A stretch of 64,000 nucleotides of DNA from Lumbricus terrestris (taxonomy: Eukaryota; Annelida; Clitellata; Crassiclitellata; Lumbricidae). Made by a program: the position numbers and the translations under genes. Positions 1 to 14,685 of this stretch are shown here, in pieces (positions within the stretch are counted from its first letter, which is position 1; the number at the start of each line of letters is the position of its first letter). The DNA lies in the NCBI GenBank assembly GCA_949752735.1, contig OX457052.1, forward strand, positions 19,620,943-19,684,942, in the 5' to 3' direction. The notes beneath the pieces are model-generated. The model saw only the letters and a list, made by a program, of their open reading frames with translations. It was not told the DNA's origin and did not search any database.

Positions 1-1260
1 CCAACGCGCGGTCCGAATCGAACCAACAACCGACGAACACGGTGTATTGCTTTCAAAGTACCACTGAATCCGAATCAAAGTTCACAGCCAAGCTGGAATG
101 ACGAAATATCCACTGAGCGCACGAGGCGTCGATTGTCCGGGCAACGCCCGCGACACTGGATGACGGCACGTCCGGGGCGGACGGTGTCCAAGCGAGATGC
201 GCCAGACGGTGTGGAAGCTTTCAATGCAGTCACCAACACCGCTTTCCGATCGTAGGCAGAAAGGTAACCAGTATTCTTCTCCGGACCGTAGAGCCGAAGC
301 GTCTCTGTAGTTTGGCGGGTTTCACCCTAACCCGTATATTTTAACCGCGCAGGCGGCGAGGCGCTCGCTGGCGTGGCCGAGGTCCGTAGGGGGCTGAGTC
401 CTACGAGACCGGACCCGTCGCTCAGCAGCAGATGCTGGGTCGAAATGTATACGCTATATTATATGAGTTATCCAGAAACTTGTCTTGTCGACATGCGATG
501 GACACCAACGAGGAGTCGTAGGTCTGATAACGGCAAAAGTCAAAGTCTGCGCTCTCCCGGCGCGGCGGTTAACTCGGTCGAGGCTTCGCCCAGGTGGCAA
601 AATCACTTGTCACAAGAGGAAAGAGACTCGTATACTGCAAAGGCCAAGAAGCCGTATTCTCTCTCGCTCGCCCGGTGGCAAGATGTATAGTGCGGACAAC
701 AGGTAACTCAAGTTCAACAGACGAGGCCCTACCGCTTATCTACGGTTGCGCGCTCGCCTTGGCCGGCCGTGCAGATTAACCGACGCGGGCCGCCGAGGTG
801 ACGATTACAGTGCTATGTCACACGTACAAGGCACAAAGAGCCACTTGTCTTTCCGGGTGCACCGAGGATTAGCGCACTAACGACGCCCGAAGCGTTCTCG
901 ATGCGTAGAATTCGTTATGATATGTCTGATGCTGACGGGCTCGTGGCGGATAGGAGGCCGAGTCCTACACACGCCGGAGCCTCGATCAGTCGGTGCGGTA
1001 AAACTGCTTTCTTTTACGCTGCAAGCACTCAGCGGGTCTGATTTTCAACACAGCCTAAATGCCAGGAGACAGTCACAGGTAAGACGGGATGAGCCACCAC
1101 CAACTCTCCCTGACGCGTCGTAGCGGGGCGATGCCCTGTCGGCCGCCGCTCGATCGTCACCGCAGGTAACGTGTAACCTCCGCGGGTGCGGATTCGCTCC
1201 GGATACAATATTTCTCGTCAAATTCACCAGAAAACGTTTGGACACCAACAAACCAACGTA
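1..1260. other. CpG-rich segment without a recognisable gene
   Basis: This stretch is visibly richer in G+C and in CG dinucleotides than the AT-rich DNA that follows; the first 42 bases alone carry eight CGs. Several short frames are open on both strands, but none resembles a known protein. A good splice-donor-like junction, AGAAAG followed by GTAACC, lies near 261. The segment could be a CpG island or the 5' exon of a gene on either strand, cut by the window edge. It could equally be an unmethylated repeat. No function can be assigned from the sequence alone. Confidence 0.45.
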
Positions 1261-1952
1261 GCAATGTCAATTCAACGTGCCAGGGCTGCGTAGAGAGCAA
1301 TGAGAAGAACAGAGTTGAAACTCATTGCCCATGGAGTAATCGCCATTACTCCACATATATAGCAGAGCACCGTGTGGCAGGCTTTATTCCACCGGAATAT
1401 CGCTGTCTGCACGCTATACTTTGGCTTGAAATCAACAATCGGTCTTCCGTATAGAAAAACCGTTATTAATTCGCCACAAATCCAGTTCTTGTCCGATCGT
1501 CACCGGGTTTCTTTCTATCGCTTCCCAAACGACTTCTCCGTCCTTTACGCCTTAAATTAAAGTTATTGGACCTACCTAGCATTAATTATGGAATTAAATC
1601 CAATCTTACCTATGGGGTTTTTAAGCGTAAATTGGGCTATTTTCAGCGTGTAACCATTGATATCGCTCTCGCCTGCTTCCAGCTTAGTTCTACAGGCATT
1701 ACGCTAGCGGACGTCGTTTTCTAGCGCATATACCGTAGCGCATATACGTACATAATTTTAACCTACAGGACAGACCTAGAATTATTTATCAGGGGAAAGT
1801 ACGCCTTACCTATAATGAGTCTAAATACACGGTTTGGCTGCTTTAAGAGCGTAACCGTTGCTCCGGCCTTGTTTCCAGCTCAGTTTAACAAGGCAGCCGG
1901 TCGGAGTTTCTCGTAACGAACATTGTCTTGTGGCTGAAACGCCACATTTGTA
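1261..1952. other. AT-rich non-coding DNA
   Basis: No frame, splice pair or RNA gene is convincing here. A short imperfect direct repeat (TAGCGCATATAC, then GTAGCGCATATACG) lies near 1720-1750. Confidence 0.5.
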
Positions 1953-2166
1953 TGTGCACTTGCTATAGCGCCCCTTTAAAGTACTACTCAAGGCGCTCCC
2001 GACTACAGCGTGGACACTGAATCGGAGTTTCACGCCGAAGCACTGAGCAATTGCGAGTGAAGGACTTGCGCAAGGTCCCTACGAGGCGACTTGAGTTGGA
2101 TTCGAACCTGCAACTCTCCGGCTGCAAGGCAATGAACATAATATCAACTACACCACCGTGCCCCAC
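1953..2166 (-). mobile_element. tRNA-derived SINE, family A, copy 1
   Basis: Read on the minus strand, this copy has a tRNA-like head with a B box close to GGTTCGAATCC. It continues through a conserved body (about ACCTTG, AAGTCCTTCACTCGC, GAAACTCCGAT, GTAGTCGGGAGCGC) to a tail near GGGGCGCTATAGCAAGTGCACATACA. The same body recurs at about ten other places in the window, which is what identifies it as a dispersed repeat. The short open frames over it belong to the repeat and are not genes. Confidence 0.85.
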
Positions 2167-2183
2167 ATGTGCAATGTGCATGC

Positions 2184-2214
<31 letters not shown>

Positions 2215-2524
2215 CATACATACATACATTCATACGTACATACATACATATATACATGCATACATACATACATACATCCATATGCATGCTTACATACATA
2301 CATACATACATACACACATACATACATACATACATACATACATACATACATACATACGTACATACATACATACATACATTCATACATGATACATACATAC
2401 ATTCATACATTTATACATACATACATACATACATACATACATACATACATACATACATACATACATACATACATACATACATACATACATACATACATAC
2501 ATACATACATACATACATACACGC
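2184..2524. repeat. (CATA)n microsatellite, about 340 bp
   Basis: This is an almost uninterrupted CATA tetranucleotide array with a few CATT, CGTA and TGCA interruptions in its first half and a nearly pure second half. The Tyr-Ile-His-Thr and Met-Tyr-Val-Cys frames open across it are translations of the repeat. It lies just beyond the tRNA-head side of the adjoining SINE. Confidence 0.97.
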
Positions 2525-3636
2525 ATATAGCTTTGAATATGCAGAGGCAAACACCTGCGAAATCACTAATGGAAAAGGGTCAATGCTGAATAAAGTTGGA
2601 CAAATGACCCCCACCCATCCCAGATTGCCCTGTTGACGCTTTGACATAATAATTATGCTATATGTTGTACTAGTGAAGGTACAGTGTATCTGATGCACCC
2701 ATTTCACTGATTCAATAAATAGTAATTATTACTCAACTCCATGAATGTTGAATTCTGACAGTAGCCCTGCACCAGCTAGGCTATATGCAATTTCAGCAGG
2801 GACTCGGGTCAGGGTCACATAATAGTTAATCAGCAAGTCGAAGAAATTTAATGTAGATAAGATATTAACAATGTTAAAGAATTTTAACAGGTCATAAGGC
2901 AGGTCAATTGTAAAATAAGCAGTGCGCCAATCAAATGATCTACCCTGACCTATCATGGTGGTGCGGCCGCTGCATTCTGATTGGCTTAAAACCGTCGTCT
3001 ACAGCCAGAACTTTTAGACCATAATTGCCGCGTTTCCTGCTTCATCCAAATCTCTCTTTCCTGTTGACTCTTCTTCCTATTGCTTCTAATTCTCACCAGC
3101 ATTTGCTTCATAACGACGCACTGGCTGTAGGACAATGCGCCAGAAACAGACAGGCCCCTATGAGAGGCTTGAGAACACCTTTGAATGCGAGTCCCAACAA
3201 TGGCGACCACGCGCGGTAAATTCACAAAGGAAGCACGCGTCAAACAGATGTTACCATGCAGTTGCCCCATTATCTGTCTAACTCCTTTGTCACTGACCCT
3301 GTGTATGTCTTCACTGACCTTTGTGTGCCTATTCATTACAATGTAAGCTTATGTGTATATATATAGACTACATTTATGTATAATTTTATGTATATATGTA
3401 TAGACCTATTCTGTGTATGTATGTATATTACATGTAGGCCTATATAGCTTATAATATATAGGCTATTATGTTTACACCAATAATTTGTGCAACTTCCGTT
3501 GTTAGTAGCCTATTGCTGATGGCCAAAATTACGCCGCCGTTTACCTTAACTCCTTTTAATGAGCGCTGAGTGACTTTTGAGGGGGAGGCATCGACCCTCA
3601 TTCTTAAAGTTTTTCTGTAACTTGCGATAGGCTATA
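2525..3636. other. Non-coding DNA, no feature supported
   Basis: AT-rich sequence. A 116-codon minus-strand frame at 2986-3336 has no recognisable domain and no obvious exon boundaries, so I treat it as chance. TA-rich stretches with TATG steps occur near 3350-3470. Confidence 0.45.
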
Positions 3637-3644
3637 GCCTAGGC

Positions 3645-4006
3645 CAGCGGTTCCCAACCCGTGGCCCGCGGGCCAAAAGTGGCCCGCCATGCCTCAGAAA
3701 ATGGCCCGCCAGGCTTCAGAAAAATGGCACTCTTCTCTCAAGGAATTATCAAAAATATATGACAAATTAACAATTTGGACAGGATAGAACACATTATTAT
3801 TTTCTATTACAAATTATTATATTTTAACGTCGATAAATAACATCAAACATTATACTTCGAATCAATTATAACAATTTTATATGTTTTTAGGTAATGCAAT
3901 TTTAACCTTGTGGCCCCCTAATGTCCTTCAACTCAGAAAAAGTGGCCCTCGTGTCCTCCAACTTAGAAAAAGTGGCCCTCAAGTCAAAAAAGGTTGGGAA
4001 CCATTG
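3645..4006. mobile_element. hAT-type non-autonomous element (362 bp) with perfect 8-bp TSD
   Basis: The element starts CAGCGGTTCCCAACC and ends GGTTGGGAACCATTG, an inverted pair typical of hAT termini. It is flanked on both sides by the identical octamer GCCTAGGC (3637-3644 and 4007-4014), the target-site length of hAT transposases. The interior has repeated GTGGCCC motifs near both ends and no coding capacity, so it must have been moved in trans. Confidence 0.92.
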
Positions 4007-4014
4007 GCCTAGGC

Positions 4015-4439
4015 CTATGAGCCAAATTAGTCTACTATGTTTCTATGCAGTGCAAGAATTGTGGAAAAGTAACTGGGGTTGGACCATTAATACCATTATC
4101 CACTTGAAATCGGGGTGTGAAAAACAGACTTTACTATGGGCACTAAGAAAGAGTGGGGTTGAAACCCCCAACCCATCGGCAATTCTCACCCTGTTTCTAT
4201 GTCGTTAGTCATAGAAGATTAGGCTATTATAGACTTATTATATTTTCAGGTCACAATAACTTTAATCAGCGTATTGCTGACTCAAGAATTCGAAGAAACT
4301 GCCTATGCCTATTCGTCACGATAACGAGACAATTTAAGCTTAGGCCCACTGCCGTTGCTGAAAATAAATTTCTTCAGTCTTTTGGAAATCTCTCGTGTTT
4401 CTGCCACTTTCTGGTAAACTTTAGTTCCCTCATTTCACT
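4015..4439. other. Non-coding spacer between two hAT elements
   Basis: Nothing beyond short chance frames is visible between the two insertions. Confidence 0.4.
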
Positions 4440-4447
4440 GGAATAAC

Positions 4448-4695
4448 CAGTAGCGACGCTAGGGGGAGGGGCTGGGGGGGCTAAGCTCCCCTAAAAAGGC
4501 CATCTATTTTTTTTCGCCATGTAAAAAGTAAATATTTGGACGATTTACCCCTTTGGCCCCCCCCCCCCAAATGAAGCTCAAGGCTGAAGATTTTGGTCGA
4601 TGACTAAAAAAAGGTCGTCAGAAATTTTGGCGGGGGGCGGAAAATTTTCCCCCGAAAATCCAGCCCCCCAAACGAAAATCCTGGCGCCGCCACTG
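4448..4695. mobile_element. hAT-type MITE (248 bp) with perfect 8-bp TSD
   Basis: The ends are CAGTAGCGACGCTAGG on the left and CCTGGCGCCGCCACTG on the right, imperfect inverted repeats of the common hAT terminus CAGTGGCG. The octamer GGAATAAC is present on both sides (4440-4447 and 4696-4703). The interior holds G-runs at the left and C-runs at the right, so one strand could fold on itself. There is no coding potential. Confidence 0.92.
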
Positions 4696-4703
4696 GGAAT
4701 AAC

Positions 4704-5357
4704 ACTCTCCCAATCAAATGGAATATGAACGTTTTGAACGGTTCTTGTTTTTCAGATAGGCATTGAATGAGAAGTTACGGACTTTTTGTTAAACATTTAT
4801 AATTGGCTATTCGCATTGGATTATACAAATGCGGATATTCGGCAGACGGCGCACGAAAGTTCCACCACTTTAGATTTCCAGGCCCAGCTCAATACCTCGG
4901 AGGCTCGGACTGCGTGGGAAGTTCGTTCATTCTGTATTCATCCGCTGTGAAATGTTCTATTAATCTGCTGCAAGATTCAGCGTAAAGACAGTGCGAAAGA
5001 ATATTGGCCTGGTCATAGAATGGAAAGACAGCACTAATGCGACGAAAATTACCTTTTTAGAGAGGGTAAAATTTTAGCACTAATTGCCTGGAAAAAGTTC
5101 GCCCAGGGCACTAGTCTCGGAGCGGCTTATCGCAAGTAGAACAAGTCCTTGAGCATGATTATAGAACAACTGCACTAGGTGGCATACTGTTTCTGGTATC
5201 TAAATGATTGTTCCGATACTCGTCTCTTTAACATGTAGGCTATATGTGCTTAGCTGGTGTAGGCGCTGTATCTTATTCTACCAGGTGTTATTTATATAAT
5301 CTAAGTATAGCGGCTTGTTTGAAAGTAGGTCAGTAATCCTAGACGTCGTTGTTGGCT
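4704..5357. other. Non-coding DNA upstream of the KLF promoter
   Basis: No supported gene. A 60-codon frame at 4803-4985 has no recognisable content. Confidence 0.4.
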
Positions 5358-5386
5358 GACCAATAGGAAGAAGGCTAATGACGTCA
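5358..5386 (+). promoter_or_regulatory. CCAAT box plus CRE palindrome upstream of KLF gene
   Basis: A CCAAT pentamer at 5360-5364 is followed 14 bases later by a perfect cAMP-response element, TGACGTCA, at 5379-5386. They lie about 410 bp upstream of the KLF start codon. CCAAT and CRE together are a common arrangement in animal proximal promoters, bound by NF-Y and CREB/ATF proteins. That they drive the downstream gene is an inference from position, since no TATA box or start site is obvious. Confidence 0.45.
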
Positions 5387-5790
5387 TATCTGACACAGAT
5401 TTGAGATCGAAAAGGGCGTGACCGTTACCAGAAATCTCGTGTTAAAGAAAGTTATTGCAACAGTTGTTCGGTAAGAAAATTTGTAGTTTACTTGATCTTC
5501 ATAGCATTTGATGGGCTTTAACTTAAACTGTTTAACTGGTTCGGTCTTTCGATGTTTATGTTGTTGATCAGAAAACGAGGTGTTGACGACTAGCACATGG
5601 CTTGCCCCAAACAAAGGCCTATGAACCACGCCTTCTTCGTCCACCCACCTTAATTCTGCTCTTAACTTATTTACCAACAGAATGCTAGTTTAGTCTAGAG
5701 CAGAGATGAATACCAACGAATCGTAATACGTCCGATATTGTTTTAGTACACCTCTTTATCGCTTGTAATCGTGTAGGTTAATTCTGTCGT

Positions 5791-5795
5791 ATGCG

Positions 5796-5799
<4 letters not shown>
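5791..5799 (+). promoter_or_regulatory. Two-codon uORF overlapping the KLF start codon
   Basis: ATG CGA TGA encodes Met-Arg-stop, and its stop codon shares two bases with the KLF initiator ATG at 5796-5798. The upstream ATG has a C at -3 (weak), while the KLF ATG has a G at -3 (better). A scanning ribosome would therefore often bypass the first ATG, or could terminate and reinitiate at the overlapping start. An effect on translation is inferred only. Confidence 0.4.
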
Positions 5800-8730
<2,931 letters not shown>

Positions 8731-9500
8731 GAAATTGTTTAACTTACTGTTTTACGGATAAAGGAAAACTGGCTTCTTGCTGTGATATATTTATGTATAT
8801 AAAAGTACTGGTACTGCTCTTGAAGTTCAATGTGGTATAAGTACATTTTTTAAATGTAGCGTAAGACATGCTTCAATATTATAATTGTATTTTTGCTGGG
8901 AATTAAATTTTTGAACAGTTACTAAGATGATCCATATTTCTGAAGAACTTAAACAGTTGTTTTGCTGTAAAGCAATACAGTTTCACTTGTAACGTCTGAC
9001 TCTTTCTAGCTAGTCTAGCACGAGGTTGTACCATTTTGCATCTGCCTTGTGTGCAGTTTTTCATGTGTATGAAGGGGTTGATTGAGTCTTCATTCATGCT
9101 AAATCAAATCATATCGCAATAACAAAGATACTATTGATCGAATATTTTTATTACTGTTGTTTATTTCTTTGTTCTATGCCACTTGTTGTCAGCTTCAGGT
9201 ATGTGCTATCCCGTGTTGCCGTCTCCTATGAAAGGTGTTATTTGCTATTCAGTAGAAGAAACAATCTTCATTTCAGATAGCGATTTGTCGGAACATTAAG
9301 CTTGATGACCTGATCTTTGTGCTGTAGAGTATTTTCTGTGATTGGTTCTGTAGTTTATTTCATTAGAAGTGCCGTCTCTTGTGTTTAATGCTAAAAGATT
9401 CCTGGACTGAAGCAAATTCATGTCACAACCTGCTGGCATGATTGCCAAAAGATTTGGAAGAGAAATCGAGAATAAAAATATTGACTTCATTTCTTGAAAA
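8731..9500 (+). other. KLF9/13-like: Probable KLF 3' UTR
   Basis: AT-rich sequence after the stop codon. Two candidate polyadenylation hexamers are present: ATTAAA at 8902-8907 and AATAAA at 9471-9476. Which one is used cannot be told from the sequence. Confidence 0.45.
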
Positions 9501-11542
9501 GGTTATTTTTATTTGTAACTTTTAGTCGGGTTGTTTCACTTGAACCTGCCTTTGCTTTCGGGAAGCTAAGGTACATTAGAAAAAATATATATTATGTGTA
9601 TGTGAATCTACATTTTTGGAACAAGTTTTGGTATACCGTATCATAATTATTCTTTGTGAAAAATAGTCTTTATCATACGGACAACATTCTGTATCTAACG
9701 TTGAAAGTTATAAACATGTGCATATTCACGAGACTACATATTCAGTTTAGTTGGTTCTAGTCATTTGTGCTTCATTTAGTTCTGGCAGATTGGAATAACG
9801 TAATTCTTTCATTGTGAGGATTTATTTAGTGCCCTGCACTATGAGGTTTGCTATTGACCCCAGCACTATTGAAAGGACAGTTTTGTATTATATTTAGTTT
9901 GTGTATTTTAAGAAATCTATATCACAGTGTTCAGAAATGCCTAGCGGCGAATTTGCTTAGTTTTTACGACAACGACAACTTTCAGAAAAAGAATCTGGAT
10001 GACAATTATATTTAACTTGAATGTTCAGTTTATCTGGTGAGAAAAAATGCAATACAAATTTTGGATGACAGATCAGGCTATAGCTTAATGAGATACTGTT
10101 GGTTGAAGCACATGTATCGCAATGCCTTTTAGCAATATTTTCCATCAAGTGATGGGCCAGGATGTCACAGGTGCTTGAGCAGGGAACAGGAGCTTGGCGA
10201 ATCCAGGAAAATGTTTGCCAAACTAAATCTGAAATGGTGCACTTTTAGATTACAGTAGAATAAAACTTAAAAATCTTAATTTTGATCTTCATTTTCAGTC
10301 ATGTTTCTCATGCAAAACATGTTAGACCTTAAAATTGACATATTTAAAATTCTTTGGTCTAGAAAAGCAATGTTGAATGATCATCATAAATGGCCATGGG
10401 CTTTCTCTTGACACCCATGACATAAAGTATACAAGTGAGGATGTCATTTGTTTGCATCTGCTGAAGTTACACAGTGTTGTGCGCTGTTTAAGCTCTACCA
10501 ATGCATACAATGATTACTATATTTGTGTATATGCATTTTATGTTTAAACAAAATTTGCCAGCCACCTAGTTTTTATTGTTGTATTTCCTTGTTTCTGCTT
10601 GCTGTAGCCTACAGGGTTAAAGGAAATTGCTTTACTTCAATTTTTGTCTTTCTGGAATGTGATAAAGACTTCGGTCGCCATTTTCAATTATAAAGGTTCA
10701 GGTTGCTGGTCCAATTGTTTCTCCATTGTCTATTACACAGAAGGAAGAAACAATGATTTACTAATAGTATGTGCCTTGATCCTCGGTCACTACGCCATTG
10801 TTACATGAAGTGTCTTAAACAATTATTGTTTATTTAATTGCAATTCTCAGTTCGCTCACAATTTCTATGACTATTATTTTTACTTTTTATACAAACAAGT
10901 TTTTTTGTGTCCATGGCTAGCGTCCAAACTCAATCGAGATTCAGTTGAACTTAGTTGACTCGTAGAATTATGTTAATCTTTTGTTCAAGGCTGAGCCTAT
11001 CCTAAACGCTGTAAATACACTGATGTTTTGCCATGTATGTATATAGGTCATGTTAATAGCATCGTTTGCTGAAAAGTGACTTGTCAACTACCATAAACTT
11101 TGCACAAAATTGGTATTTGGTTGACCTCCAACATTTGTTTGTGCTTTTTGGGTATAATGTGCACTCTTCTATTAGTGTACACTGTGCAGCCTTAAATTCT
11201 TTTAGAATTTTGATTTTAGAAGTATTCTAGATTTACATAAGTTGCTCCTCCTGAAACAAAGGTCAGCTAAATTGCAGGATGCAGAATCTTTTTACCAATT
11301 GTTTTATTTCAGATGCTGACGTCAACCTATTTAATTTTCTATTTTATTGTCTGAAGTTTCTGTAAATACATTTGTTACTTTGTTGCAGTAAAATGTATAC
11401 ACAAAAAGGTGTTGTCACTTATATCACTAATTTATGCGCATACATTTACTGAATGAAATGTTATGCATAGTGGTTACGTGCACACACATATGAAGTGTTC
11501 AGTATTCAGCAGTATCCTCTATAGCTGAAGATATCAAGTGTG
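9501..11542. other. Non-coding AT-rich DNA
   Basis: No exon, RNA gene or repeat of recognisable class. It could be intergenic or a longer KLF 3' UTR. Confidence 0.4.
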
Positions 11543-11550
11543 GTCTAGTC

Positions 11551-11939
11551 CAGCGGTTCTCAACCTGTGTGTCGCTACCCACACGGGGATCACCTGATGA
11601 TTTGCCAGGGGTCGCTTGGACCATTCATAAATTTTGAAAAGTTGCTATCTACTGCAAGATAGCAGATTAAAATTAATTTTTACTAAAATTAATTTGTACT
11701 TATAGGCCTAATTTTGTGTGGCGACCCCTTGGTAACATTTCCAGAGTTGTGACGACCTCCAACAATTTCTCACACAATTGCCAATAGCAGTACAAGTATA
11801 AATTGAACACACGTAACAATGGACAATGGTTGCAAACATGCAGTTAATGGATAGCAAAATTAATTTTGTTGTTGGAGGTCGTCACAACTTTGGAAATGTA
11901 ACCAAGGGTTCGCCACACCAAAAAGGTTGAGAACCGCTG
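11551..11939. mobile_element. hAT-type element (389 bp), 7/8 TSD, long internal hairpin
   Basis: The ends are CAGCGGTTCTCAACCTGTG and AAAAGGTTGAGAACCGCTG. Flanks are GTCTAGTC and GTCTAGTT. Inside, the stretch around 11722-11765 (GTAACATTTCCAGAGTTGTG, GACCTCCAAC) recurs inverted at about 11870-11905, so the right half folds back on itself. It shares the CAGCGGTTC terminus with the element at 3645 but not its interior. Confidence 0.9.
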
Positions 11940-11947
11940 GTCTAGTT

Positions 11948-12235
11948 GATAAATCTGACGAATAATACAGCGTTGCAGTGATTGATCATTTTTTTGAAGT
12001 CCAATCTGTATTCTGTACTAATACTTACCTAGGCAACAAGTAATTACGTTTTAAGATTTCACTCAAAAATATTTTCAAGGCTGCAGCTGTTATTGGAATC
12101 TTATCTAATAGTCGACAAATTGGCCTTTTATATAGCTCATGACTAGTGATACTGTTCACATTGTTGACATTGCTATTCTGTATGCCAGCTCAAGACGAGG
12201 ACTTGCATAGAGAAAATACTTAAAGGATGTATGTA
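11948..12235. other. Non-coding DNA
   Basis: Nothing recognisable. Confidence 0.4.
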
Positions 12236-12447
12236 TGAGCACTTGTTATAGTCCCGATTCAAGATCACTACTCTGAGGCACTCACGACTTCAGCGCGGAC
12301 ATTGAATTGGAGTTTCACGTCATAGCGCATGAGCAATTGCGAGTGAAGGACTTGCTCAAGGTCCCCAAGCGGTGGCTTGAGGTGGATTTGAACTCACAAC
12401 TTTCCAGCTCCAAGGCACCGAACATACCCCTACACCACTGTTCATCA
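12236..12447 (-). mobile_element. tRNA-derived SINE, family A, copy 3
   Basis: Minus-oriented full-length-like copy running from tail (GAGCACTTGTTATAG) to head (CATACCCCTACACCACTG). The B-box region, GGTGGATTTGAACTCAC on the plus strand, is slightly degraded. Confidence 0.85.
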
Positions 12448-13989
12448 CAAGTAATTGGAAGTGTGTTCTGCCATAGAAGTTACAATCCGTTCAGAATAAC
12501 TTGGCTAAGAATTGTATGGAATCTTTGACGCCCCACATAGTGGGTCTCTAGTTTTAGTTGTTTTGGGAATATAAAGATCTGCTGCTCTCAAAGGCAGCTT
12601 AATTAAAGAGAACCAGCTTATTCACAAACGCTCAGTCAAAATAGAGTTGATAGGCGGATAAGTTTAGGTTTGTTTCCAGCTCAATGAAGTTCCCAGAGTC
12701 AGGCAGTCAGATGGTTAAGTTGGATGCTGTTTAGTATTGGAGCATCAAAAGGGAAGAGAAAGAATATTTCCTAAAAATATACCATTTTTTGCTCGCCAAA
12801 TGACTGACGACCCTTTTTTCGTCATACGCTACCGTACTTTTCTATCTGTCTTCTCTGTCACCTCTTCCCGATGCATTGATTGAAAACCTGTACGAACCTG
12901 ATGGGGAGGGGCTGGGGCCACGTTCTGTGCAAATTTCTCAATGGGGGACCATGGCCTGATTTCCCTCTGGATCCACCCCTGGTGAGTATGAACTACCTAA
13001 GGATGCTTTTCTTTTAGTGTAGGCCTAGGCCTATTTGTTTCCAAGAAAAGTTGAAGACTCTATAGTAGGCTCCAGTGACAGCAGGAACGAATGACAAGCA
13101 TGCAATGTAGGCTATGAATCATTAGTCATTCAAATCCACGATTTTAATGTTGTAGCTGTCTCACTGAAATTTTATTACTTCTGAAAATGTGTACCCTCAA
13201 AGTGTGGGTCCCTCAAAACTATGATTCCGGGTTCTGCACACCATATCGCACCTATCTTGATGCAGGCCTGCTTGCGGCACGATTAGGATGATCGTAGGCC
13301 TAGGTCTACTCGTATTAAGTGTCAGAATAATTTGCAAAGACTAGGCCTACTCGCCAGGGCCGTTTTTTAATTTAGGGCCTACACGGTAAAAAATTAATCT
13401 GGGTCTTCTTGGGGGGCTTAGGTCCCCTACCCCCTGCTAAACTCCGCCCATGATTATAATCCCAGCGGAGTCAAGTCGGATGGGTTGTCCAAGCCTCCAA
13501 GGTAATCTCGTGTGACGATCAAGAATGCGTAAGGGTCAATGAATAAGGTCAATCGAAATTCCGCGGATCGGAGCCGTTTCCATGACAGATTTTGTACAGC
13601 AACCGTAGCCTACTACTTGTCAAGGCTTGTGATAGGCGCAGGTCGCTTGCCTTTCTGTGGGCTACGATAATTAAGTGTTGTTAAGTCGATCCGATTTACA
13701 CCAGGATTTGTTTATCGTTGGTGTTAATTAAGTAGTGTGATATTGTATTGGTGGACGCCAGGTGCACACTGATTTCATTCAACCTGCAGGACATGGCGTG
13801 CTGACGAGTCATCTATTTTAACAACAGATCCGAACTTTCGAGCTGAAGCTTATGTGTTCAATTATTTATAGGATCAATACACGAGAGATCGGCTGTCAAA
13901 TATTGATTGATCTGCAAGCCGCTAACTGACCGTTGCCCTTAATTATCATGCTTGTAAACTATAGTAACCATAAGTTGCAGTGCAGTGAA
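12448..13989. other. Non-coding DNA with solo transposon ends
   Basis: No gene is supported. A right-end-like hAT terminus (TCTGGATCCACCCCTG, near 12967-12982) and another (CTAAACTCCGCCCATG, near 13437-13452) stand alone with no visible left partner. The second matches the right end of the element at 33393-33760. Confidence 0.4.
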
Positions 13990-14186
13990 GGCTTTGAGTG
14001 TTTTCTTTGTGAATGATTTACGATTCTAACGCTTGCTATACGCAGAGATTAGAGACAGTATCTTAGAAATATCCTAGAAATATTGACTGTTTTGTGTTTT
14101 GGTTCAAGTACTAGGCTAAGTTTGACTCAATGGAATACTCCTATGCTTCTGATTTTTGATGTTGACTCTGGAATTGCTTAACCAAG
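13990..14186 (+). other. Candidate 5' exon ending at a strong splice donor
   Basis: The junction ACCAAG followed by GTAAGA at 14186/14187 is close to the ideal animal donor. An ATG at 14159 opens MLTLELLNQ, which runs into the donor in phase 1. If real, this is a first exon of the tentative downstream gene. Its phase does not fit the 17265 exon directly, so another exon or a non-coding role would be needed. The left boundary is arbitrary. Confidence 0.22.
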
Positions 14187-14468
14187 GTAAGACTTTGATA
14201 TATAATAGACAATATGTTTTGAGAGATTCTGTTGCATTATTACCAGAATTTACACTTTTCGACTGTAACATGGAATTAGTGCTATTAAAGAGTAAATGAG
14301 GCTTAGCTGAATTTGTTTGAGAGCATACAGTTGTTCAGGTAGCCTAGTTTCAGATAGATATTCGTTTAATTCGTGAAGCCATAGGTAGCCATAGGTCTAA
14401 TCAAACTTCAGATAGGTAGAAGCTAGAAGTGAGGTTCTGTGTCTGATCATTGCAGTGAGTTGGAGGGA

Positions 14469-14685
14469 GCCAATCTGAGTCATCCCATCCCAAATATAAG
14501 CCAATCTGAGTCATCCCATCCCAAATATAAGCCAATCTGAGTCATCCCATCCCAAATATAAGCCAATCTGAGTCATCCCATCCCAAATATAAGCCAATCT
14601 GAGTCATCCCATCCCAAATATAAGCCAATCTGAGTTATCCCATCCCAAATATAAGCCAATCTGAGTTATCCCATCCCAAATATAA
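14469..14685. repeat. 31-bp minisatellite, 7 copies, with CCAAT and AP-1 motifs
   Basis: Seven exact-length head-to-tail units of 31 bp. Each holds CCAAT followed by CTGAGTCAT, then CCCATCCCAAATATAA. Copies 1-5 contain the AP-1 consensus TGAGTCA; copies 6-7 have TGAGTTA. The copies are otherwise essentially identical, so the expansion is recent. Confidence 0.95.

Noticed and set aside
373..1251. Several 60-105 codon frames in the CpG-rich first kilobase
   Set aside because: They overlap each other in different frames and on both strands; stop codons are simply rarer in GC-rich DNA.
2051..2707. Overlapping Tyr/Ile/His/Thr and Met/Tyr/Val/Cys frames
   Set aside because: They are translations of the (CATA)n microsatellite in several frames and on both strands.
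2986..3336. 116-codon minus-strand frame
   Set aside because: No domain, no exon boundaries; consistent with chance in a GC-moderate patch.
5384..5677. 97-codon minus-strand frame divergent from the KLF gene
   Set aside because: It overlaps the CRE/CCAAT region, has no recognisable domain or splice context and no ATG context of note.
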